Below are positions 1 through 7,223 of a stretch of 13,411 bases of DNA, in pieces. The translations under genes and the position numbers were made by a program. Source of the stretch: Cyanobacteriota bacterium. Lineage in GTDB: Bacteria; Cyanobacteriota; Cyanobacteriia; Leptolyngbyales; Leptolyngbyaceae. Below the pieces are notes generated by a model. It had not been told where the DNA came from. It worked only from the letters and a program-made list of their open reading frames with translations, and did no database searches. The first letter of the stretch is position 1. The number at the start of each line of letters is the position of its first letter. The stretch covers positions 1 through 13,411 of the forward strand of contig JAIXVO010000600.1 in assembly GCA_027482985.1 (NCBI GenBank), in the 5' to 3' direction.

Positions 1-149
1 ACAGTTGGAAAAAGGGGCGATCGCAAAGTGGGACAAAACTGGCAAGATCCTGGTCAAGCTGAGACATAGGCCGGACAACACACGCATAGAGGCAAAACAA
101 GACAGGCTTAGGATGCCCTTGTTTACTCGCTGACTCCCATTTTCCTGGG
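1..149. other. Intergenic stretch downstream of the glycosyltransferase
   Basis: I see no gene here. The stretch has one HIP1 site at 17-24 and lies just beyond the TAG stop of the minus-strand glycosyltransferase. I found no stem followed by a T-tract that would make a convincing terminator for that gene. Confidence 0.5.
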
Positions 150-1310
150 CTATTCCCATAGGGTAATTAAACCGTCTTCATAGACCCGCAACGGTCGTCC
201 GCGCCAGTAGACCTTTTGCCCATAGGCTCCCACCAACCAGATCCAAAAGCTCAACCCGTCCCGTAAAGGCAAAGCCCATAACCAGCGCCATAAACGGGGC
301 GCTTGAAAACACTGGATGGCCACAGCGACTTGGGCATACCGCAGCAGGAGGGTGACGAGGGCCAGGGCGATCGCCCAGGGTGCAAACCCCGACACCAACA
401 CCAACGGCAGACAAAACACTGTTCCATAACAGAAAATCATCGAGTAGTATTGCGCCCCCCGGTTGAAGCGAATGGTTCGTGCCCACCGCAGTTCTCGTTG
501 ATAAACCGCTGCCACGGTTTCCGTCCCCGTGTCCGATTCCAGGATGTAAGGCGACAGTTCGACGATATATCCCGCTTGCGCCGCTCGTTTGCCCATGTTG
601 TAATCTGACCCGATGCGATTGAGTTGCAAACCGCCGTAGTGGTCAAAGGCATCGCGGCGGGTCGCAATGGTGGTACCGATCGCGCATCTCAAGCCACCAT
701 CTATGGCTCTGGCAATCAACAAACTGGGAATAAAGTCAAAACAACGTCCAAAGGAGGCGATCGCGGCTCCTAACGATTGAGGATTGTACCCGATGTAGGC
801 ACAAGTCACCATTCCGACTTTTTCATCTCTCAGTAAAGGTCGAATCACAGTTGAGATATAGTCAGAATGGACGCGAATATCACTATCGACAAAAATCAAA
901 AGATTATTTTGAGTCGCTTCGACTAAATAACTCAAACTACTATCTTTATGATTTATCCCCCGTGGTTCTAATCCTGTAAAGAACCGCACGCGATCGGGAT
1001 AAATAGACTCCAGTTGTTGCAAAGTGGGCACTGCTGGATCGTGTGGATCAACCACTCCAAACAGCACTTCATAATCATCATAATTCTGGGTGCAAAGTGA
1101 AGTCCAATTCTCCCAGGCTCCGGCATCCAGCCCACAGACCGGAACAAGAATGGAGACCGGGGGAGTGGGCAAATCTGCGAGATTTTCCACATCTTGCCGA
1201 TCTGATTTCACCTTTTTTCGCCCAAAAAATTGATAGGTAAACACAGCACAGGCCAGGTAGAACATAATTCCACCCAGCACTAACAGTGCCAACAAGATTT
1301 GAATTGTCAT
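150..1310 (-). CDS. GT21/HpnI-like membrane glycosyltransferase (family 2 fold)
   Basis: Likely transfers a sugar from a nucleotide sugar to a lipid acceptor at the cytoplasmic face of a membrane. With the start at 1310 (386 residues), there is an N-terminal membrane helix (about 5-27), then SILVPVCG opening the GT-A domain. The nucleotide-binding Asp is in GVVDPHD (D88), the DSD metal site is at 142-144, the catalytic Asp is in GSDYNMG (D236), and QRELRW at 271-276 fits the (Q/R)xxRW motif of ceramide glucosyltransferases and HpnI. Two or three hydrophobic segments follow (about 290-365), then YWRGRPLRV. Length suits the family. In-frame GTG (1316) and ATG (1313) lie just upstream, but GAGGAG at 1316-1321 is best spaced for ATG 1310. 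The start is tied to the toxin stop. Parts of the gene (about 835-960 and 1190-1310) look AT-richer than the later genes. No hopanoid gene is nearby, so the acceptor is unknown. Confidence 0.85.
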   Translation of the reverse strand: MTIQILLALLVLGGIMFYLACAVFTYQFFGRKKVKSDRQDVENLADLPTPPVSILVPVCGLDAGAWENWTSLCTQNYDDYEVLFGVVDPHDPAVPTLQQLESIYPDRVRFFTGLEPRGINHKDSSLSYLVEATQNNLLIFVDSDIRVHSDYISTVIRPLLRDEKVGMVTCAYIGYNPQSLGAAIASFGRCFDFIPSLLIARAIDGGLRCAIGTTIATRRDAFDHYGGLQLNRIGSDYNMGKRAAQAGYIVELSPYILESDTGTETVAAVYQRELRWARTIRFNRGAQYYSMIFCYGTVFCLPLVLVSGFAPWAIALALVTLLLRYAQVAVAIQCFQAPRLWRWLWALPLRDGLSFWIWLVGAYGQKVYWRGRPLRVYEDGLITLWE

Positions 1311-1312
1311 CA

Positions 1313-1771
1313 TCACTCCTCACGTACTCCCATCACACTTGCGGGACTCGCGATCGCGAGTCCCGCAATTTCTCCAAAATCATCACCATTAAAGGTCAAT
1401 AAGTGGCCAATCTGGTAAGTCTGCATGACTGCGACTAATCGGCTATCGTGTACCCGTTTCCCTTGAATTTGTTGATTAGTCACGTATTGCAACCAGTATC
1501 TAAAAATCTGTGGAACATCTTCAAGGACAGGAAATTGGCTCATGATTTGGGCGACTTCTGCTTGGGTCTGAGCAGTGCTCCAGCCTAAACCATTGGCTGC
1601 AATTGGGCGTGTGGCAACAGCCCAAAACTCGATAATATTTTGAGTTGTAATAAAAACTTGATGTTGATCGACGATTAGTTTGGCAACAGCTTGAGTGGCC
1701 AGTGAATGTAAGTGGGATTGTTCATCCACTATTCTTAATAAAATATTGGTATCTAGTAGATAGCTTGCCAT
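1313..1771 (-). CDS. vapC: PIN-domain ribonuclease toxin, VapC type
   Basis: Predicted Mg-dependent RNase toxin of a type II toxin-antitoxin pair. The 152-residue protein is almost exactly one PIN domain. The acidic residues sit where expected: D7 in YLLDTN, E48 in NIIEFW, D109 in RVHDSRL, and an acidic pair D130/D131 in LLTFNGDDF. The IIEFWAVATRP and LLTFNGDDF blocks are typical of cyanobacterial PIN toxins. Its ATG shares one base with the antitoxin TGA (TGATG), with no obvious Shine-Dalgarno, so translation probably depends on antitoxin translation. Its own stop overlaps the glycosyltransferase start. All the expected acidic residues are present, so it looks intact. The RNA target cannot be read from sequence. 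Confidence 0.87.
   Translation of the reverse strand: MASYLLDTNILLRIVDEQSHLHSLATQAVAKLIVDQHQVFITTQNIIEFWAVATRPIAANGLGWSTAQTQAEVAQIMSQFPVLEDVPQIFRYWLQYVTNQQIQGKRVHDSRLVAVMQTYQIGHLLTFNGDDFGEIAGLAIASPASVMGVREE
1316..1321 (-). promoter_or_regulatory. Shine-Dalgarno inside the toxin 3' end, for the glycosyltransferase
   Basis: On the minus strand GAGGAG encodes the last two Glu codons of the toxin, followed by TGATGATG. The toxin TGA (1315-1313) shares its A with ATG 1313. A second ATG at 1310 sits 5 nt from the SD, a better distance than the 2 nt for ATG 1313. This selects the start and implies termination-reinitiation coupling. Confidence 0.6.
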
Positions 1772-2037
1772 CAGTCGTAAATCGTATCTCGATGAGTTGC
1801 TTTGTCTGGTAGATTAACTCCATTTTGATGGCTGGCAGCCCATTGCAGCAGTCGGTCTGCACGTTCCTGCGGGGTTGCAGTTTGCCAGAAAGGTCGAACG
1901 GGGTCGGCAGGTGCTAGGATAATTCCCTGATCCGGATTGACCTGAACCACAAACCGTTTTTTGGGGTAAATAGCCGCTAAAACTTCATCTGGAAGTTTTA
2001 CGGTGCCGTCTTCGTTGATTTCCACAATCAAACTCAT
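1771..2037 (-). CDS. Antitoxin of the PIN toxin, AbrB/MazE-like
   Basis: 88-residue partner of the downstream PIN toxin. Residues 1-45 (VEINEDGTVKLPDEVL, then KKRFVVQVNPDQGIIL) have the alternating pattern of a swapped-hairpin AbrB/MazE DNA-binding fold. The C-terminal part, from PFWQTATPQERADRLLQW to the end HRDTIYD, resembles the toxin-wrapping tails of VapB-type antitoxins, which often end in an R-(D/E)-x-I-Y-(D/E) motif. A strong Shine-Dalgarno GGAGGT (2045-2050) lies 7 nt before the ATG, which contrasts with the toxin's lack of one and fits the usual excess of antitoxin. It starts 17 nt after the exporter stop. The pair could repress its own transcription, but no operator is evident. The fold call is by pattern only. 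Confidence 0.78.
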   Translation of the reverse strand: MSLIVEINEDGTVKLPDEVLAAIYPKKRFVVQVNPDQGIILAPADPVRPFWQTATPQERADRLLQWAASHQNGVNLPDKATHRDTIYD

Positions 2038-2054
2038 TTCGATAACCTCCGAAT

Positions 2055-3686
2055 TTACGCCTGACTCATCAATTTATCGTATTCGATTTGGCCGTAGTCT
2101 AATTTGATGATGCGATCGGCGAGGTGGAAATAGTGATCATCATGGCTGATGCAGAGAATAGTCTTGCCCTGGTTGCGGAGTTGGGGCAGCAGTTCAGTGT
2201 AGAAGACATCTTTGAAGACGGGGTCTTGATCCGCGGCCCATTCATCGAACAGAAAAATGGGACGTTGTTCGAGATAGGCCGTGAGCAGGGTGAGGCGCTT
2301 GCGTTGGCCTTGTGAGAGGGCAGTGGTAGAGAGTTTGCCCTGATCGATGGTGACTTTATGATCCAGTCGTAACCGTTTGAGGTAAGTCGCCGCTGCTACA
2401 TCAAGATCCGCTTGATCCAATCCCAGGAGGCGATCGAAGAGAAAGAAATCGGCAAATACGACGGCAAAATGTTGGCGATACCATTCCCGGTTGGTATCGA
2501 TGATGCGATCGCCATCCAGCCAGATCTCTCCCGCCGAAGGTTGGTAGAGGCCCAAAATCAGTTTTGCCAGAGTAGATTTGCCGCTGCCATTGCCGCCCAC
2601 AATGAACACCAGTTCCCCCGGATGCAGGGTTAGATCAATGGGACCCACGGCAAATCCGCGATCGTCCTGTTCGGTTTGGTAGGCATGCGTTACTTGAGCT
2701 AACCGTAATTCCTTCCAGGTGGGGCGAATCGAGTCGGGAGTGGTCAGGGTTTCGGCGCGATCGCTGAGCGTAATCCCCAACGACTCAATTTTCTGCAACG
2801 CCACCCCAGCGCGTCCCAACACGGGCAACGAGTTGACGATATTATCCATCGGCAACATTAAATAGGTGAAGGTCAGCACATAGCCCGACAGCGTTGGTAA
2901 ACTCAAAGTCATTAGCTTCGGCAGGGCGAACAAGACAAAGCCGATCGCGAAGAAAAAGATCAACTTGCCCCAACTGGAAGTCATAGCAAACAGGGTGAGC
3001 CCACGGGTGTTGTAGCGGCGATAGGTCGCGGCGGACTGTTGCAAATCTTCCTGCAAAAAGGATTGACGGCGACGGTAGTTGAGTTTCAATTCCTTCGTGC
3101 CATCCGTCACCGTCCGAAATTGTTTAAATAAGGTGTCCTGTTCTTCTCGCGCTTTGGCTAACCACTTCTGCCCCCGTTTCAACAACCAGCGGCAACTCCC
3201 CAGTGCCACCACCGTCAGCACCACCACCAGGAAGAACACCTGCCAGGAGAGCCAGATGATGTAACTGAGACAGCCCACCACGATCGCCAGATCGATACAC
3301 AAAAAGGGCACCAATCGCACTGCCTCCGATACCGCCTGGACATCGTCCGTGAGGGTGGCCAGCAGTCGCGGTGCGCCTAATCTTTCCAGGTGAGAGAGTT
3401 CTGTGGCGAGAATTTGCTGACTGAGACTGAGGCGCAGTTGAAAAATTGCCTGTTGTGCTAGCCGGATCAACATAATCTGCGAGGTAATGCTGGAAGCCAG
3501 GGCGATGACCGCCAGACAGCCAAAGGCGATCGCGATCGCATCCAGCGAGACCCCAATCCCCTGACTGATCGCTCGACTGATCAACGCAATTAGCGCCGCA
3601 CTACTGCCGCCACTGATAAAGCCAGTCAGAATCGCGATCGCGACCATCTGCCAGGACGATCGCAGCAAAAACGAGATCAAGTTCAT
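2055..3686 (-). CDS. ABC exporter, fused membrane and ATPase domains, SyrD/PvdE (cyclic peptide) type
   Basis: Half-size ABC exporter of 543 residues that would work as a dimer in the membrane. The N-terminal ~300 residues are mostly hydrophobic helices (for example about 10-35, 50-75, 125-165 and 235-285). The ATPase domain has Walker A GGNGSGKST at 364-372, signature LSQGQRKRL starting at 457, Walker B IFLFDEWAADQDP with D481 and catalytic E482, and an H-loop in CISHDDHYF. The Q-R-K-R-L after the signature and the EWAADQDP extension are typical of the SyrD/PvdE cyclic-peptide transporter family, which moves lipopeptides or siderophore precursors. No peptide synthetase lies in the window, so the cargo is unknown. 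It starts 37 nt after the hydrolase stop. The Shine-Dalgarno is weak. Confidence 0.85.
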   Translation of the reverse strand: MNLISFLLRSSWQMVAIAILTGFISGGSSAALIALISRAISQGIGVSLDAIAIAFGCLAVIALASSITSQIMLIRLAQQAIFQLRLSLSQQILATELSHLERLGAPRLLATLTDDVQAVSEAVRLVPFLCIDLAIVVGCLSYIIWLSWQVFFLVVVLTVVALGSCRWLLKRGQKWLAKAREEQDTLFKQFRTVTDGTKELKLNYRRRQSFLQEDLQQSAATYRRYNTRGLTLFAMTSSWGKLIFFFAIGFVLFALPKLMTLSLPTLSGYVLTFTYLMLPMDNIVNSLPVLGRAGVALQKIESLGITLSDRAETLTTPDSIRPTWKELRLAQVTHAYQTEQDDRGFAVGPIDLTLHPGELVFIVGGNGSGKSTLAKLILGLYQPSAGEIWLDGDRIIDTNREWYRQHFAVVFADFFLFDRLLGLDQADLDVAAATYLKRLRLDHKVTIDQGKLSTTALSQGQRKRLTLLTAYLEQRPIFLFDEWAADQDPVFKDVFYTELLPQLRNQGKTILCISHDDHYFHLADRIIKLDYGQIEYDKLMSQA

Positions 3687-3723
3687 TCCGTCGCGTCACT
3701 CTTCCCACAGCATTGAGCTTAAT

Positions 3724-4530
3724 CTATTTGGGGGTTAATTGTTCCACCTGGGCAGGCAGCAGAAAATCATGTTCTTGCATAATTTCATAAAGCTTGACAT
3801 CGGCCTCCAGTAGACAGGCGTGCCCGCTGTCCGGCAACACGACAACCTTCGCGTTAGTAAAACTCCGACTCAGCCGCTCGGCTTCTGCCACTGAGGGCAG
3901 CAATTGATCGGCACCGCCCGCAATCAGCAAGACCGGGAGTTTGAGTTGCCGTAGTTCGGCTTCGGGAACGGCAAAGTGACTGAGAATCGACAGTCGCCAC
4001 ACTGATGTTTCCTGCGGCACCGATTGCACTGCTTTGAGTAAAGATTGGCGATCGCTCGGATCTAACCGCTCCAATCGTGCCAGCCAAGCCATCAGCCACA
4101 CTGAGGACAGCCGATACAGGGGGGCAGGCAGGCAACTGGTGATCGCACTACTCCAACTAAAAAATGGCTTTTGGGCAAAAGAAGACCCTGGATTTACCAA
4201 AATCAGCCGCGTCAATAACTGGGGTGCCAGCAACGCCACTTTCATCGCCAGACACCCCCCAAAGGATTCTCCACACAGATAAACCGGGCGATCGCTCTGA
4301 TGTTCCAACTCTTGCTCAATTAGCGCCACCGTTTGCGCCGCCAACTCATCCCAACTGGTCAAATCCGTCGGCGATAACGCCAGACAGCGCACATCAAAGC
4401 CCACCTCCAAGCCTGCCATTTGCGTCCGAAACAGTTGCCCTGTCCCGTCCATACCTGGCAGAAAGATGAACAGCGGTAATTCCGGCTGAAGCCGTTCAGG
4501 GGTCAGAAATACAGGGCTAGAGGTGAGCAT
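3724..4530 (-). CDS. Alpha/beta hydrolase, phytyl-ester-synthase N-domain-like
   Basis: Predicted serine hydrolase or acyl-transfer enzyme of 268 residues. The oxyanion loop is FLPGMDGTG (about 23-31), the nucleophile elbow CGESFGG carries S89, the acid is probably D208 in GGADQLLP, and the base is H237 in DSGHACLLE. LPGMDGTG and RPVYLCGESFGG recall the N-terminal hydrolase half of plant esterase/phytyl ester synthase proteins. The next gene upstream is an LPLAT acyltransferase, the other half of those plant proteins. This is resemblance by eye, and a generic esterase or thioesterase remains possible. The ATG at 4530 abuts a polypyrimidine leader on the mRNA with no Shine-Dalgarno. No better in-frame start is apparent before the core fold, so I keep it. 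Confidence 0.78.
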   Translation of the reverse strand: MLTSSPVFLTPERLQPELPLFIFLPGMDGTGQLFRTQMAGLEVGFDVRCLALSPTDLTSWDELAAQTVALIEQELEHQSDRPVYLCGESFGGCLAMKVALLAPQLLTRLILVNPGSSFAQKPFFSWSSAITSCLPAPLYRLSSVWLMAWLARLERLDPSDRQSLLKAVQSVPQETSVWRLSILSHFAVPEAELRQLKLPVLLIAGGADQLLPSVAEAERLSRSFTNAKVVVLPDSGHACLLEADVKLYEIMQEHDFLLPAQVEQLTPK

Positions 4531-4562
4531 GGGGAAGGGAGGGAGGGAGAGGGAGGGGAGGG
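4531..4562 (+). repeat. Homopurine G-tract block, G-quadruplex or triplex potential
   Basis: Seven runs of three or four G separated by one to three purines occur in 32 nt on the plus strand, at 4531-4534, 4537-4539, 4541-4543, 4545-4547, 4551-4553, 4555-4558 and 4560-4562. The block directly abuts the hydrolase start codon, so the G-rich strand is the template and the hydrolase mRNA leader is C-rich. It may be simple low-complexity drift. Confidence 0.7.
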
Positions 4563-4711
4563 AGGAGTCAGGAGCCAGAAGGGAAGAATCCAGAAGTTAC
4601 AAGGAAATCGTTTGACTTCTGGGTCGTGGCAGGAGGCCGAAGGCAGCAGGAAACAGCCTTGGCATGATTGAGCGTAGACAGTTGTCAGCGCCGCCTTAAC
4701 TCCTGACTCCT
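4563..4711. repeat. STRR-like AGGAGTCAGGAG inverted pair in the acyltransferase-hydrolase gap
   Basis: AGGAGTCAGGAG at 4563-4574 reappears as its exact reverse complement at 4700-4711, enclosing 125 nt. Within it CCAGAAGT (4590-4597) and ACTTCTGG (4615-4622) form an 8-bp stem. Heptamers of the GGAGTCA/TGACTCC kind are familiar short tandemly repeated sequences in cyanobacterial intergenic DNA. A proline-rich minus-strand frame across this region (4503-4757) is a by-product of the repeats, not a gene. Confidence 0.6.
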
Positions 4712-4716
4712 GCCCG

Positions 4717-5439
4717 CTAGTAGCATCCTTGTGCCAATAATTGATCAATTTCGGCATAACAGGTTTGGGTCACTTCGGCTACGAGCGATCGCGCTTGTTT
4801 ACCCTGGTAGTGGGCGCGCTGGGTGGCAGTAATCCAATAAGGGTGACCGATCAGCACATTTACCCGTTGATAGACGACCATCGGATGCCACCCAGCTTGT
4901 TTGAATAGGGGTTCTGAGGGATCAATCCAGCTCAGCAGAGGCAGGGGGATACCGGGACGGTGGACTTCGCGATGGGTGGCGATCGCGATCGGCAGAATTG
5001 CCAGATCCTCGATGGGTGCTCGTAGGGCGAGATGGGCAAAGCCCCGCTGAAAGGCTCCCATTTGTTGGGGGGCAGTTTCCTGCACCATCGGTGCCGCGCC
5101 TTCGGGAAACACACCTACCGCCTGTTGTAACTCCAATAAGCGTACCGCTTTCTGGAAAAAACTTTGGTGACGTTCAGGCGGAGCCTCCAGGGGAAAACAT
5201 CCCAGCCGCTTGACTATATCCCGCATGACGGGCACTTCACCCATGTAATGATGGCAGGCAAAGCGAATCGGACGATTAATTGCCGCCATGAGGACGGGCG
5301 CATCCATAAAGCTGCGATGGTTACTCACAATCAGCACTGCCCCCTGACGCGGCACACGGTCTTCATGAAAGCGATAGAGTCGGGTACCCAGACTGGCAAG
5401 CAGGAATTGCGACAGTTCTAATGGATTATTAAACAGCAT
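4717..5439 (-). CDS. PlsC/LPLAT-family acyltransferase
   Basis: Predicted membrane-associated acyltransferase of 240 residues that would move a fatty acyl group from acyl-ACP or acyl-CoA to a hydroxyl acceptor. Motif I is NHRSFMD (H41, D46), the catalytic His-Asp pair. The motif II region is around FPLEAPPER, and motif III is FPEGAAP (FPEG at 111-114). Its length fits a single LPLAT domain. A TGA eight bases upstream (5448-5446) means no earlier in-frame start is possible, yet the clear Shine-Dalgarno lies about 32 nt upstream and serves a short overlapping frame. With the adjacent alpha/beta hydrolase it matches the two-domain make-up of plant phytyl ester synthases. It could equally be a lysophosphatidate or other lysolipid acyltransferase. 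The substrate is not readable. Confidence 0.82.
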   Translation of the reverse strand: MLFNNPLELSQFLLASLGTRLYRFHEDRVPRQGAVLIVSNHRSFMDAPVLMAAINRPIRFACHHYMGEVPVMRDIVKRLGCFPLEAPPERHQSFFQKAVRLLELQQAVGVFPEGAAPMVQETAPQQMGAFQRGFAHLALRAPIEDLAILPIAIATHREVHRPGIPLPLLSWIDPSEPLFKQAGWHPMVVYQRVNVLIGHPYWITATQRAHYQGKQARSLVAEVTQTCYAEIDQLLAQGCY

Positions 5440-5461
5440 TGCGTCTCAATATCACACTCAT
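5429..5461 (-). CDS. Possible 10-codon leader peptide overlapping the acyltransferase start
   Basis: An ATG at 5461 opens a frame encoding MSVILRRNAV that ends at TAA (5431-5429), 9 nt inside the acyltransferase gene and in a different frame. AAGGAG at 5472-5477 lies 10 nt before this ATG and is the only good Shine-Dalgarno nearby. It could couple or attenuate acyltransferase translation. It could also be chance, or the trace of a one-base indel. Confidence 0.35.
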   Translation of the reverse strand: MSVILRRNAV

Positions 5462-5609
5462 ACAGACAGGTCTCCTTAAGGCTTAACGTGTTTGGCACCG
5501 CTGTTTCCTGCTTCTTAGGTTAGAACAATTGAGGGAACTTGGTCGCTGGCAGAGACTCACGTTGAGCCAGGGAAATCTCTGGTTGCAGCGATCGCGTAAT
5601 GGTATGGAA

Positions 5610-5663
5610 CAAAGATCACCGTTCGGCGATTGTTTAGTTGCGCGATTTGGCGTTCGATCTTTG
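5610..5663. other. Intergenic inverted repeat between the DUF212 and acyltransferase genes
   Basis: CAAAGATC at 5610-5617 pairs with GATCTTTG at 5656-5663 around a 38-nt loop. It lies in a 221-bp gap (5462-5682) that otherwise holds no gene. There is no T-tract, so it is not a standard terminator. It may hold promoter elements for the minus-strand run, but I could not pick a convincing -35/-10 pair. Confidence 0.35.
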
Positions 5664-5682
5664 GGCGCGTCGTTGCCTCTCC

Positions 5683-6138
5683 TCAGTAGGCTAGTTCTGC
5701 CGCCCAGCAAATGGCGACACCCAGAATCGAACCGGCAATCACCTGAAATGGCGTGTGTCCCAGCAGTTCTTTGAGGCGTTCTTCTGGGAATTGGTGTTCG
5801 CCCTGGAAGAATTCGTCGATGATTTGGTTCAGGACGCGCGCCTGTTTGCCTGCTGCCTGCCGCACCCCCGCCGCATCATACATGACGATCACCGCAAACA
5901 CGGCAGCGACCGCAAAATCGGGACTGGCCCACCCGATCGCCTGCCCGACCCCCATCGCCAGCGCCGTCACAAAGGCGGAGTGGGCACTGGGCATCCCCCC
6001 CGTTTCCACCAGCGATCGCACATTCAGTTTGCCGTGTTTGGCGAGTTCCACAAATACTTTCAGCACCTGTGCAATGAGACAAGCCGCAATAGCAACCAGG
6101 AGGACCTGATTGTGAAGAACGTCGCCGATGTCCTGCAT
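5683..6138 (-). CDS. Divergent PAP2 family protein (DUF212, YuiD-like)
   Basis: Small membrane protein of 151 residues, full length for the family. The family motifs are GGMPSAHS at 47-54 (H53 matches the PSGH-type motif of PAP2 phosphatases), MYDAAGVRQAAGKQA around 86-100, and LLGHTPFQV at 125-133. Hydrophobic helices lie at about 10-30, 55-70, 75-88 and 130-148. The usual PAP2 third motif is not recognisable in full, so catalysis is not assured. It follows crtE by 62 nt on the same strand. This suggests, by context only, a role in prenyl-diphosphate or polyprenyl-phosphate handling. No strong Shine-Dalgarno is visible. Confidence 0.85.
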   Translation of the reverse strand: MQDIGDVLHNQVLLVAIAACLIAQVLKVFVELAKHGKLNVRSLVETGGMPSAHSAFVTALAMGVGQAIGWASPDFAVAAVFAVIVMYDAAGVRQAAGKQARVLNQIIDEFFQGEHQFPEERLKELLGHTPFQVIAGSILGVAICWAAELAY

Positions 6139-6200
6139 GGTGTTTCGGTGGGGTGAGTGGGGTGAGGGATCAATGAAACGGGTGGGTGAGAAAGGTGAAC

Positions 6201-7127
6201 CTAGTGGGTGCGAGCGGTGATGAAGTCCGCGATCGCCACCAGAGCCGCCGCCTTGTCGCCAAAGGGCGCAAGTTCTGCCTTGGCATCATCCACCAGGCAA
6301 GTGGCTTGGCGGCGCGATTCCTCCAGACCCCAAATACTGGGGTAGGTGGCTTTTTGCGCCGTTAGGTCTTTGCCAGCAGTTTTGCCTAATTCTTCCTGAG
6401 TAGACGTGATATCTAAAATATCATCGACAATTTGGAAGGCCAGTCCAATATTTTTGGCATATCGCAACAGGCGTTGCAAATCCTCTTCGGGTGCTCCAGC
6501 CAGGACAGCTCCCGATGTGACTGAAGCTTCCAGCAGCGCCGCAGTTTTGTGATTGTGGATGAAGTTCAGCGTGTCTAGGGAGACATCACTCTTCCCTTCA
6601 CAGTCCAGATCGACCACTTGTCCGCCGACTAAACCCGCTGCGCCCACGGCTCGACCTAACATCGCCACCACTTTCAGTAGGCGATCGGCGGGCACATTTT
6701 GGGTTTCGATCGCGACGTGTTCAAAGGCATAGGCCAGCAAGCCATCACCTGCGAGAATCGCCACATCTTCGCCAAAAACTTTGTGATTTGTGAGTTTGCC
6801 ACGCCGATAATCGTCGTTATCCATCGCGGGCAAATCGTCATGAATGAGTGACATCGTGTGGATCATTTCCAGCGCACAGGCGGTCGGCATCGCCATTTCA
6901 ATCGTGCCGCCCGTCAACTCGCAGGTGGTGAGGCATAAAATCGGACGCAGCCGCTTACCTCCCGCCAGCAGGGAGTAGCGCATGGCATCATAGATTTTTT
7001 CGGGGTAGACTACCGGAAGGGAGCGATCGAGAGCCGCTTCAACCTGCGCCTGACGGTCGGCCAGATAGGTTTTGAGATCAAATTGGAACTCCCGTTGGGA
7101 CGCTCGTAAGTCGTCCGTCATGACCAT
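6201..7127 (-). CDS. crtE: Geranylgeranyl diphosphate synthase
   Basis: Type II-like trans-isoprenyl diphosphate synthase that condenses IPP with allylic diphosphates to make C20 GGPP, the precursor of carotenoids, phytol and other prenyl products in the cytosol. From the 7127 start (308 residues), the first Asp-rich motif is DDLPAMD (D97, D98, D103), the second is DDILD (235-239), and LAGGKRLRP supplies the IPP-binding Gly-Lys-Arg-Arg set. The reading frame could extend to ATG 7172, but GGGAGGG at 7136-7142 is spaced correctly for ATG 7127, and the extra 15 residues do not resemble the family. Flanked by folD (96 nt upstream) and the DUF212 gene, it probably shares the folD promoter. Confidence 0.93.
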   Translation of the reverse strand: MVMTDDLRASQREFQFDLKTYLADRQAQVEAALDRSLPVVYPEKIYDAMRYSLLAGGKRLRPILCLTTCELTGGTIEMAMPTACALEMIHTMSLIHDDLPAMDNDDYRRGKLTNHKVFGEDVAILAGDGLLAYAFEHVAIETQNVPADRLLKVVAMLGRAVGAAGLVGGQVVDLDCEGKSDVSLDTLNFIHNHKTAALLEASVTSGAVLAGAPEEDLQRLLRYAKNIGLAFQIVDDILDITSTQEELGKTAGKDLTAQKATYPSIWGLEESRRQATCLVDDAKAELAPFGDKAAALVAIADFITARTH

Positions 7128-7135
7128 GCCTGTAA

Positions 7136-7142
7136 CCCTCCC
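7136..7142 (-). promoter_or_regulatory. Shine-Dalgarno deciding the crtE start
   Basis: GGGAGGG on the minus strand lies 8 nt before ATG 7127, whereas ATG 7172 has only AACCCATTTAAT before it. An in-frame ATG at 7121 is also possible, but its spacing is longer. Confidence 0.6.
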
Positions 7143-7223
7143 ACTGGTTTTATCAGATGCATTCTCGACCATATTAAATGGGTTTTCTATTCCTCATCAT
7201 TCTAAGGTGTCGAGTGCCCGCTA

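Noticed and set aside
150..1310. Firm naming of the glycosyltransferase as hpnI (hopanoid pathway)
   Set aside because: The motifs fit HpnI and ceramide glucosyltransferases, but no hopanoid gene such as hpnJ or hpnK is in the window, so the acceptor is left open.
4503..4757. 84-codon minus-strand frame between acyltransferase and hydrolase
   Set aside because: Its proline/serine-rich end is a translation of the polypyrimidine tract, and it overlaps both real genes in another frame.
5755..6156. 133-codon plus-strand frame opposite the DUF212 gene
   Set aside because: The opposite strand carries clear DUF212 motifs. This frame has a biased, Arg/His-rich composition typical of antisense shadow frames and no recognisable domain.
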